From: Bryopsis sp. KO-2023
Lineage: Eukaryota; Chlorophyta; Ulvophyceae; Bryopsidales; Bryopsidaceae
DNA: 64,000 nt
Direction: 5' to 3'
Assembly (NCBI GenBank): GCA_030272585.1
Contig: BSYQ01000001.1
Location: 5,580,001-5,644,000, forward strand
How positions within the stretch are numbered: the stretch's first letter is position 1; the number at the start of each line of letters is the position of its first letter. Shown piece by piece: positions 49,801-61,800 of this stretch. Under the pieces are notes generated by a model that was not told the origin of the DNA, searched no databases, and saw only the letters and a program-made list of their open reading frames with translations. The translations under genes and the position numbers were made by a program.

Positions 49801-52800
49801 GAAGGGCCGATGTCTCCCTCCTGATTGTTGAGATGGCTGAGTCTGAACTCTGTTTATCCACTCCCAGCAACGGAGATGCCACAGGGGGACACTCATATCC
49901 CCCTTCACACCAAGTATCAACAGCAGGCTTCAGCCCTGAAAGGCAGTTCTCAGTGAGGATTGCCAAAGCTGCAGTCCTCCCAGACACAGAAGGCTCCCTT
50001 CTTACATACACCTGAACATTGATCACAGACAGGAACAGTCAGGGTCGTTTTCAGCAATTAAAAAAAGATCAAGACGATAAATACGGGATGCCTGTGGGGA
50101 TGTTGGGTTCACCTGGTTCCAAGCCGAATGAAGAGCATCATTCACAGGCCAGCCCCTGACTGCCAGCAAATGTGTCAGGGACGCCCATTGCTTGAGGTCT
50201 CGCACAGATGGGGTTTGGACTGATCCCAGCCTGGCAGCGTTTTCAAGTTCGGAATGCGCAGCTCTCATTGCGTTACACACTGTCGATGCACTGATTCCTT
50301 CTGAAGTCAGGATTCGATTCAGGTCATGCTTGACACTGACATTTTCGGTATCACAGGTTGCCTATCCAACACACAGAATTGACCCTTATATAACCTCAAA
50401 TTTGATGTTTGCCGGAAACTACGATGCTGCGATCAATTTAAAATCCATACCTGAGGTGTCACAAAAATTTCCATGCTCCTATTGCGCATGGCCCTGGACA
50501 CTTCACCATGCTGAGGATTGTAAGCCAGAAACAGCCGGAAATCGGGATGGGGTCGAATCACTCTTGGCTCTCCTCCCACTCCCCCACATTCGTTCAAATA
50601 GAGCACTCCATTGGGTTCCAACACTGAGTTGAGCCGATCCAGGACTGTGGGGTTGCAGAGGTTGGCATTGTCGAGCAAAACCCACTCCCCTCTCTCCATC
50701 GCCCGGCACAGCACCCCATCAACCCACTCGAATCGACCAGCGGTGGACTGAGAGGTAACTGAATTGCTGCAAGTGCTCTGAAGCTCTACAATGTCATCTT
50801 CGAGAGTTCCCAGTTTGTCGGATATTCCTGTACAAGCATGACTAAGAGTGATGCAACTGTCCCCAAAGAACATCTTGACTTTCCAGGCTGACAAGTTGAG
50901 ATAATCAGGTTATTCCAAATACATATCTATTCATGCTTTTTGGAGTATTGTTTGAAAAATCCAATAAATTGACAAGAAAACATGTTCGAATGGTGTCAAA
51001 ACACATTGAAAAAAAAGGAAGCTGTACCACAAGGAACTTCAGAGCATGCAGCCTTCACTTTTCCCAGCACATTCTGCAAGACAAAAAGCTCTTCAAGCAA
51101 CTCCTTGCTCGTTGCTGTGGATCCTAGCTTGTGGTTCCTGGCAACAAACGATGCGTAGGTTCCCCAAGCAGAGAGGATTCTCTGGACAGCACAAAGATGG
51201 CTTGCATCCGCCATGTGGCTATCCACCAGCTCATCAATGACCGAATACACCACAGCTTTGGAGGATTTGCACACCTTCAATAAAACACACACACTTGACT
51301 TATTTCACAGACAAGCAATACCTCTTCATAGAACCCCAATACTGTTTCACAGGGCACATTCCCAGACAAAAAAGACTTTCTTGCAACGCTTGGTAGTAGG
51401 ATCAACAACCAAACCAAATGCGAATGCCCTGTGTAGTGAGTGGCGTACCTCCTTTACCATCCTTTCCACCTCCATTTGTTCGAATCCCCCCAGCAGATCG
51501 CTTGTATCGGTGCCTTGTGTCAGTGCGATTTCCACCAAGGGCCGACCACAAAGTTGTGCAAGCACTCGGACAATGCTGTTCTTTCCACTGCACGAGGAGC
51601 CGACCAGCAAACAAGACCAGCCATGACTGACACAGGTAGCAACGCACTCCAACGCTTGGCAATGCCTGGATAAGATCTGCAAACCCGCAATTGAGGAGGC
51701 AGATTTGTCCACGATCCCTGCATGTCAAGAGCAAATATGTAATTGCATGTTTTTCCATTGGGGGAGGAATTCTTTTTCCACAGAAAAGGAGCATAAATGA
51801 ACCAACCGTTTTTCCTGCGCTCCATGACTGCCCCTCCGACATACAGGTGAGTAGGTGAAAGGGCGATGTCTGGTTGTCCACCTCGCATCCCCTTTCCCCA
51901 AATCTTTCGGAACAATTCACTCACACGCTTTCTGGAAACCACCACAAAAGCCAATGTCAATCCCATATGCATTGCCCATAGACAAATCTGTTGGCTGCTC
52001 AAGCTCCCGAAATTCCCCACCTATCATTGGCTGTTCTGAATCGATGCACGAACAAAATTTGGGCATGCGCTTCGATGAGGTCCAGCAATCCCCCATTGTC
52101 AGGATTCGATTCTGATGTCCAGTTTCCTGGAAGCCTCCTCTCGACTAATTCACACCACCGCATGAGATCCCTCAAATTGAATTCCCAAGGACCACCAATG
52201 CCGCCCATCTTGTGTTCGACGCACGCTTCCGTGTGTAGAGCATTCAGCAATGTGACCATATTGTCCAAACAAGCTCTTGGAAGTCTTGGACTCAGCGAAC
52301 CTGAATGCACCAAACAATTCAGTCGCCAAAACATCCCCAGGGCACCTCCACTGATTGCAATGTTGGATTCAATATCATGTTCTCACCTCCAATGAATTTC
52401 ATGTCCAACACCGTGAGCGCCTCGATAAAGACTCTTGTGAATCGATTCAAGAATGATCTTGGCAAGCCTTTCCGTCCGCCGCCCTCTTGGAGTGGATTCT
52501 GGGCACCGAACAACCTGAAAGTTGGCGGGCACTGGAAAGTCTGACCCAGTTCTGGGATGAACACCTCTGATCGATGATCCAAGATTGCGTTCAACCCCTC
52601 GAGAACCTGTTGACTTGCCAAGTTCAGCTCATCCAAAAGCACCCAGTCTCCAGCCTTGATTGCACCCAGCAATGGGCCGTCGCACCTGAGCCATGAACAG
52701 AAAAATGAATTGACTGTACGTGTAATGGTAACTGCAATGTTCGGTTGCCGCAGTTTCTGGATCTTGCTACATGCTGATGAAATTCTCATCGAACCTAACA

Positions 52801-55800
52801 AGAGCATTTTTGCTGCTATATCCGTCGAATCCCAAATTTTCGTATCTGAACAGAACCTCCCTTATCCACATAGACTGCACCCTTCGAAAAGTGACGGTGA
52901 TCTCACCAGCGAAACTCGCCAGGTCCGCCACCAGGCACAGGTAAATCCGCTCCAAGAAGGTCCATCATGTCGGTTTGTTCACTCAGATTGATTCGAACTA
53001 ATCGATGTCCAGACAATCTCGCCATGGCAGCCACCAGACTGGTCTTCCCAACTCCAGGGCTCCCCTCCATCAGAATCGATTTCCTCAGTTGCATTGCTCG
53101 AAGCACCCTGAAGACGTTTCGGCAGGGGGTGGGGGCTTCCAGATTGAAGCTCTGGACTTGCAGAGATACATTGATACCATGTGGGCCCCGTGGAATAAAA
53201 AACGGTGAAATCCCCCATTTGGTGCCGTGCTCGGTCACCTGCATCCCTTTCACTTTTCCAGAAGCTTCTTCCACCAGCTCTACGTTTCCGTTCATCTGCT
53301 TGATTAGAAATTCCCTGGATCTCTGTCTGACTTCTGGTGCGAGCTCGGTGGAGCCTCCTGTTCCCAATCCTACTCCGTCCAAAAGGACCAGATAAATGCC
53401 GTGAACGAATGCAACAGGGAGCCCAACAGTTGGCGAAACAACGTTGATGAATCCCACCCAGGACAGCAAGTCACGCACAGTCAATGATGTTCTCATGGCA
53501 GCGGCAAGGGGTCGGAAGAATCTCCAAAAAGAAATGAGCTGTTCTGGCAAGCTGGCTTTTGCGCCTTCATCTGGTGAAAAGCACACAGCCGCATAACCAC
53601 CAACAGTTATGACTAATTTGAGGAAACGCTGTGGTTCACTCCAGCCAAGGTCAAAATTCAAATGATACCTTCTGAAAAAACTGGCGCTTCTGTGTCAAAA
53701 GAAAACCAAGGTTTTCAAAATTCCTACGTTCCACGATATTGACACCTAATCAGATTGTACCCTGACTGACACCAAAATAACGAGTACAGCGACTTTGTCG
53801 GTAGCAAACCCCACCAGCCAATCTTGCTTCCATGATGGATAGCAGCTCGCTTTCCCCTTCGATCGGAGGCACCCAGATCTGAGTGAACCTGTTGCTGAGT
53901 GCAGGGGACAATTCTTTCTTTCCGTAATCCCCTCCAGGATTCATGGTAGCAAAAAGCCTGAAACCTTCAGCAGCCGTGACGACCTCTGGAGGTTCACCAC
54001 CTTTCTCTGCCAATGTCACACTCCGTCCAGTCTCCAGCACACTGCAAAACAAAAATTGCATATTTCTGAGGTCGACTGAGGGTGACTGTTTCCCCCCTCA
54101 TGGAAAGAGGGGGGCAGTAAATGTATGAATCACAGGAATGATTTTTCTTTTTTAGAGAAAAAGCATCTCTGGGACACAGGAGATAATCTCCACTGGCTAA
54201 AAAATAAAACAGCCAGAAATATCCGTCTTTGAACGACATCTCATCCCTACCTGTTCATTCGTTCAAGCACCGCATCTTCTGCCAGATTCAATTCGTCGAT
54301 CAAAATTATGTCCCCATTTCTCATGGCTTCCACCAATGGACCATCCACCCAAACGAAAGGCATCCGAGCAGCTGTTCCGGCCGAAACCATATCAGCGACC
54401 AGACCCTGTATGGCTATCAAGGAAGCTCTGTATTTTTTCAGCTCCCTCTTCTTTGCGGCTTTTTTTGCACCTTTTCCTTCCATGAGCTTCAAAGCATTCT
54501 CCAATTGACTGACGCTTGACTGAGCTTTGCGAGCTTCTTTCACGAGGTCAAAACCCACCAATGAATCTGAACGAAAAAGTCCCAAACAAAAATGACATAA
54601 TTGAGCAATAAAAATATATGCATGTTTGCAGGATTCTCTTCTCGAAAGCATGTAAAAGAATTCACTTTCAAACACCATCTTTTTTCCCCTCCATTCCAAG
54701 CGAGAGGTCGACAGACAAAAGCAAGGAGGAAAAAAAACGGGCCTGGCGTAGAGATCTTCTGATAAATGCTCGACCAGACCTCAAAAACCAATGAATTTTA
54801 ATTTTAAACTCAAAATCAGGCACCTGGAAAACTAGGCTTCTCCACTCCAAGTGCATCAAAGAGAGGTGAGGCCATCACATTATCCACGGACGCTCTGAAC
54901 TTTCCCAGAGCCCGTTCCCTGTCTCGAGTGGGGCGAAACCCCCCGAGGAAATCAGAGGTCTCCGTATGTTGATTGCAGTTCAGAATGTGCAACTTTTGGC
55001 CACGCATCAATGCCAGGAGTTGGCAAACGGTGGTTTTCCCTGTTCCCGTTTCTCCTACTAAAAGAGCAGGCTCCTTGCCCTCCATGCACCTGGTATATGA
55101 GAAGACACTCTTTCCTTCACCCAACCCTAAACTATATTTTAGTCCTTCCAAAAAATCATGCTGCTGGCAACCCCCGCTCTACCCCATGTTTTCATTGTAA
55201 AACGAGCCTAGCGGTATAACTGAAGTCTCAGTGATTAACAACAGCATCCAACACACCTGTCAAGAAGAGCAAACATTCTCTTCATGCTGTGCGTCCAGAC
55301 GATTCCCTTGAGAGCATCATTCACTTGTGCACCCGCCCCCAACTCCTTGGTCAATGCAGCTCTAAGCCGGCCCATAGGAACATCCCCCTCCCTCTCATAC
55401 AAGCCATCAATATCCAGCTGAACAAAAGAAAAAAAAAAAAAACTTGATTCAGGAATTCCTGCAACCCAGAAGAAACTTTCACCTGAACAACAATGCTGGT
55501 CCACTACATCCCATTTCGCAACTTCTATACATATATAGATATGATATCTTGATCTTGCAGTCTAAGAAAAAGAATCAATCAAAGTCTGCAAAACATGTCC
55601 ATTGCTTTTTTTCTCTGGTCGAGCTGAGAACAGAGGTCACCTTGACACGCATGATCTTTTCAAGGACCTCCTTCACTGTAGCTTTCTCTGCAGGATCACG
55701 CAGTCGCTCCGCAAGAATGAGGAACCCATTTTCAGCCAGCTGCTCATAGCTGATAGCCTCCCTATCAGCCCAACGGAAGAGATCTCGGGGAGTGATGAAT

Positions 55801-58800
55801 CCATGCTTCCCGGCAAAAACATTGCTCGACTGTCACCACAACAACACACCTTCCTGACCATATTCTTCTACTGGAATGATTCAACCAAGGAATTGGGTTT
55901 CTCCTTCCCAAGGAAATTGGTCGAGAGTGATCACTTGTGATGCTTGCATGTCTTTTCATTCAGTGCTTTTGTTTCAACGAAGCTTCCTTCCAGTGCTACA
56001 TTTTGACACACAATCCAGTTCAGTTTTTTGAACCGCATTGTTTTGGGGTTTATGTCCAGTTTTCACAATATATTCCCGAACCAAATCCAGATGAAGCTCA
56101 ATGACTAAGGACACGATTGGAATGAGAGAACACCTCTGCAAGAATCGGAATAATCACTCAACAAGGTTTTCCACTGCCTCTCACCTGTCGCCGCCTCTGC
56201 AATTCTCTCATGACCGAAACCAGTTTGGCAGCATAGCTGGGAGGAATGGAACATCGAGCTTCCAAAATTGTCGCCAACTCCCCATCAGGAATATCATCCA
56301 CATGCAACTCCAGGAAACGACTTCGGAATGCTCTAGACAAGACTTTTCTGCCAGCGTAAACCCCTGGGGGGTTCTGGGTTGCAAACAACATGAACTGCGG
56401 GTGTGGCTTGACAGTTTCTTGAGTTTCTGGAATGAAGAGTTCTCGATTGTCGTCCAATAGCCTGAGCACAACACAACAAAATAGTTCGAAACCTGTCGTT
56501 CATGATTCAGCAGCCTGTCCATTCAGTTCAATTCCACCCAGACAACCAATTGGAACACAGAAATAGCAATATGCAGAGATTTCAATGCATTATTGGAAGG
56601 AAAAGCTGCCAAAGTCATCTTAAGGCATTGAGTCGCACCCCTCACCGATTCAAAGCCTCCAAAACTTCTGTCGGTGCCAAGTTGAGCTCATCAAGGACCA
56701 CCCAGTAGCCCTTTCTGACAGCTTGCACCAGTGCACCTTCTCGAAAGACGAGTTTCCCTGTTTCATCCGCGATATACGTCCCCAAGTACTCTTGCAGATC
56801 AGTGTGCTCGTGGTTGTTGATTCTTATCAGCCTATGGCCAGTTTGGGCAGCCAAATACGACACCAACGAAGTTTTTCCACTGGACGTTGGACCTTGCAGC
56901 AGAATGGGGAACCTCCTACACGAACATCAAAGCTTAGGTGTTAGGTGAACAGCATTCTCAAGATTATCCTAGCAGAGTCGCAACACATTCAAAATGCATG
57001 GAAGCAGGGACACAAACCCGCAAACTCAGCTGCCCTCTGTTAAGAAAGCGGGGAAAGCAAAAGAATAATCACACATGGATGCTTTCGCACGGCACATACC
57101 TCAGCACCACAGCTCTCGCCAAATTTTTCAAATTTCCGCGAATGCTGTCTGTCAAGATAAATTTGGAGCCACCGCTGTCCAGCGTGGCGTCGCTGGATTG
57201 TAGCTCTTCATTTCCCACCTCCACCCAGAATTGCTCAAATAAGACATGACGACCTCCCTGAGGTTCAGCTGGCGGGCGGAAGAGTCCCTGATGAAAACAA
57301 AACAAATGTAACCAAAACATATATATCCTTGTTTGTCCAAGAAAAAATTGAAAGAGGGAATAAATACAGTCAAAAACACATAAACTGTTGGTGGAGATGC
57401 CTAAGCAGGTTTCACCTTTGTGCCTTTTCCACCCAGAAGCATGGTACAAATAATTTCCTCCATCTTGGGTGCAGACTGTGGATCCAACTGAGTGAGAAAA
57501 GCCATCGCTGCCCCATCGTAGAAGCACCTCCTCAGTCCGTAAACACCAACCATCTGTCTGACATACAGCAACCACCGGCAAAGGGTACGCAAATTGTATG
57601 CTGGCTTGTGTCCAGCCCCATCCAGAAGACTCTTTTCCTGAAGCAAAATCATATTTCTCAGGGAGGGGCATTAACTCACTTTCAGAAGACAGAGATATTT
57701 GATGTCATTTTCCACACCATGGCTTCAACAACCTAAACTCTAGTCAGAAGAGAAGAGTCTCAAGATTTGTTAACCGTTTCCCATCAAATCAGGCCAGCTG
57801 CACTCACCGCCTCCATTTTTGCAGTCTGATAGAAAGCCACAACATTTTCCATTTTCACCGCGCTACCCAAGCCACTCAAGTATCCTGTTGCCATCATCGC
57901 CAAATCCTCGGCACTCTCCGGCTCCGGATACCAAAACTCTGTGAATCGATTCCTCAACGAAGTCGGCAAGTCCCTCTTCCCAGCATCCGTTGCAGGGTTC
58001 ATCGCCCCAATCAACCTGAAATTTGCATGTCGCTCCACCATCACCGAACCCTTCTCTGCCAGGGTAACACTGCCTGAGCTTCCAGGATCCAAAATCCCTG
58101 CGAGGCATTCCAGCACTTCGGGAGGTGCCAGATTGATTTCGTCCAGGAGAAGCCACCACCCTTGTTTCAAGGCCTTCAAAAGAACTCCCTCGACGAAAGC
58201 GAATGCAAACGCCGTCTCCGAAGCTTGCCGGAGCCTGGATGCTCTCACCACATCCTCTTCGAATTGCAGCCAATCTCGTCTGCATCATAGAAGCCATTTC
58301 CAAGATCAAAAGTGAATGGAAAAGAAAGGGTTTTGTGGAAATCTAACCACGCATGCAGACATTTACATCAAAAGCATGTAAAAAATGTGCAAACTTGCCT
58401 ACCTCAGCGATGGACTGAACGCTGGACAAACTTTTTTGTTTGGCTTAGAAGTCATGTCTTGCTTCTTGCGTTTCTCTCCAGATACTGGCACCTGCGGGTT
58501 AACCAAGATTCACACCCCTTTCAACAAAGCAAGCCAACTCATCGATATAACGATTTTCACTGAGAACCGGTACTCATGCAGGCTCCAGGTAATGAACAAG
58601 AAGCATAACCAACTGACATTGTGCAGGAATAATGTCAGCTTGCCTCCCTCCACCTACCTTCCCTCCCATTGCTTGCTCTTCTTGTTGGTCAACATCCTGC
58701 TTCAAATCACCGGCAGCAGTTTTGACTTTGTTGAGGGCAGCCTCAAAAGCTTCTTCGATGTTTCGCCACCGCCCACGCTCCGCATACTTCATCAGTCGGG

Positions 58801-61800
58801 CGACAAAAACTTCATTGTTTCCCCTACAGAAACGCCAAAAGACCGTCTCCAGACATACAACAATTCATACTCGAGAAAAAAAAGGAAAACGAAAAACAGC
58901 ATCGTTTTTAAAAGTTTCATGAAAAACGGATGAATCATCGATAGCACCAAAGGACAAGAGAGGTATAGAAGGAGTGGTTGGGTTGTGCCGCTACTCACTT
59001 TGTCCATGTCAGTCGTACGAGCTCGACAAACCTCGGCAGCAAAGGGAGAAGAGAATCCTTCGCCGAAACAGGTTTGAATCCCCCCAGCAAGTCGGAACTG
59101 TCAGACTGCTGACTCAAATTCAAAACCACTAGTTTTGCCCCAACCTGTTTCCAAGCAAGTCACCGTCAGAACCACGGCCAAATACCACTCGATTGTTTGA
59201 TTTTTTGCCGATGCACCCAATCGGTACATTCTCTCACCATTTCTGCAATGTGTTGAACCAAGGCTGTCTTCCCAGTTCCAGTGTCGCCCACCAACAAAGT
59301 TGCCTCCCCCATTCTGACAGATGCTCCTACTCTCTCCATCATGCGTACGGCATGCCCTGCACAATGGAATAAATCGGTCAAGGCCAGCCAGATTTACCCT
59401 CATTCCACTGAAACCCACTTGCAAGGCCGCATGTTCAGCTGCAAAGAAACATAAAAACAGAAGCTCGTTTCCCACCGGTGTGTGAATAGAGATCAGAAGG
59501 CTTCGTGCTCATTCCAGAGGTTTTATGTCTTTGGAACGCTGCCGCCAATTCTGATGAAACCATCGGAAGCTGCACCCGTCCAATCGAAATCGAAGCAGAC
59601 TTGACCTGCAAATCGGACAAACACATATCAGCAACTTTTCCTGCTGATTTGGCGTCCCATCATCTTCTGTGGATTTTCGAAACAAGAGTGTGCGTACACT
59701 ATGGTGGAGATAAATCAGATAAATCTGAAATTGATTTCTCACAGAAATAACTGTCTATTTACACACCGATATGGAAGGCTTGTTGAGGTCTTGTTGAACC
59801 TCGACATCATGGCTTCCCAATCCCCAAATCGATGCCAAACAGTTCATCAGCTTCCGTCGAGCTTCTCTGTCATGGACCATGGTGGCAAAAACATCACAGG
59901 ACTCCACAAGAGCTGCTTGTCGAGCATCGAACGGCAACCGAGTGACATCGCCATAGTCCACATCCTCGATGCTTTTGCTTGCACGAATCACCGCTTCCCC
60001 ATGTAAAACCTTTTGGATGCAAACGACCAAAAAATCAATGGAAGGAAGACATTCGACAACCACACAATCTGGGGTGTGTCCCCACCACTATCTATCTTCC
60101 AGAAGCGCTATTCTAAGGGATGAGAGGCATGGAGACCTCTAATTATTTTTGATTGAATGGTGGGGCCAAATCTCTCATTTGAACAGTGGATGAGCTCCGT
60201 GAGGTTTCCAGCCATGACAATTGGAAGAAAAATTTGGAAATGTTCTGTCAAGGGAGTGTTTATCATTCCACAGACTACTATTTCAGTTCCAACCCGGGTT
60301 CAAACGAGACGCATCGAGACATTGAATTGGCGACTATTTTTGCATGAGATCGCCATGCTTATCTTTGCTACCCCCACCTGCATTCTTTCACACCATTTAA
60401 CCAAATCACGTAGAGAGAAGTTCCTCCCCACATGCAGCTTGATATCATGCCCAGTGATCCCAGCGGAGTCCAAACACACTCGCACAGCTTCTTCCAGCTT
60501 TACAAAATCCAGTCTTCCCTGAGAAACGTAATCGACATCCAGTTTCGTGCCTTGTCCTGTTGCTGATTGCACCAGATGTCCCACCGCCATCGCAAACGGG
60601 AGAAAGTGGTGCAGTTCTGGAAACTGGCCTTCCAAAATGCACAACTGTTCGTCGGGGGGTGGATTCTCGACATGGACATGAGACCACAATCCACCAAGAA
60701 TTTCCTGAGGGTGAAAAAGGAGGCACAACAATATATGAATTCATTTCCAATCAATGCAAACATTGCCATTCCAGCCCTTCCTATCAAGAAAAAACATTGT
60801 CATAACACCTGACAAAAGAAAGAAACCACCTGTGCCTATGTACAGTCAGCAAACAAACAACGAATCTTTATCACTGAAGATTTCTCAGGAGAGGGGGGGG
60901 ATGTACCTTCACATTGTCCGAGTTTCCGTAAGCTCCAGCGGTCAACCCCTTTGGAGAGCATGTCACAGTCGCAAGAATCTGCAGACCCGGTGCTGCTTGA
61001 ATCACTTCTGCCCTCTGAGGGATGGCCAGTTTCCCACTCTCCAGCAAAGGAATGAGAGAGGCCAAAACTTGAGGTGGAGCCAGGTTGATATCTTCTATCG
61101 CAAGCCACTTTCCTTGGGAGACCGCCTGTTCATAACAAAATATGGAAGCTTCACAACATTATGCATGAATCCATCATTACTAATGTTTTAATTGCAGTCA
61201 TCGACTTAAAATGTGCATAACGAAACAAAACATACTTTCCTTCAACAAATACGACTCTGCCACCCAAAGAATGGTGCCTAATTCAATCATTCCTTTCCCA
61301 AACAGTGCAATGTTACCATCGATTCAAGGACATCCCATGAGATCTTTTGCTTTTTTGCCGATTCCAAAGCATGACACATCATTACCTGTGTCAATGGGCC
61401 TGGCTGCCAAACAAATTCCCCAGGCACCGCAGTGCACACATATGCCCCCAAAAGACTCTTGGCATCTGTCTGATCATCGATGTGCACATGCACAATGTCC
61501 AAATTTCCTGTAAGATTCCCGAGCTCTCTTATCAAGCTGGTTTTCCCGCTTCCTGGGGGTCCCTCCAGCAACAACGGGCAATTCTGACACAGAGCCAGCG
61601 CAGCTGATTGTAAATTTCGCTCCACGGTCGGGGTTACGATCATTTCCCATTCTCGCTGCTTCTGTGGGGATATACTCTCTAGATGCTCACTCTCTCTGCC
61701 GGAAAGAAAACGAAACTTACTGATGTTAACAATGCATTCCCATTTCTTCCCTGTACAAAATAATACATATTGCACATCGATCTACCAAGACATCAAATTG

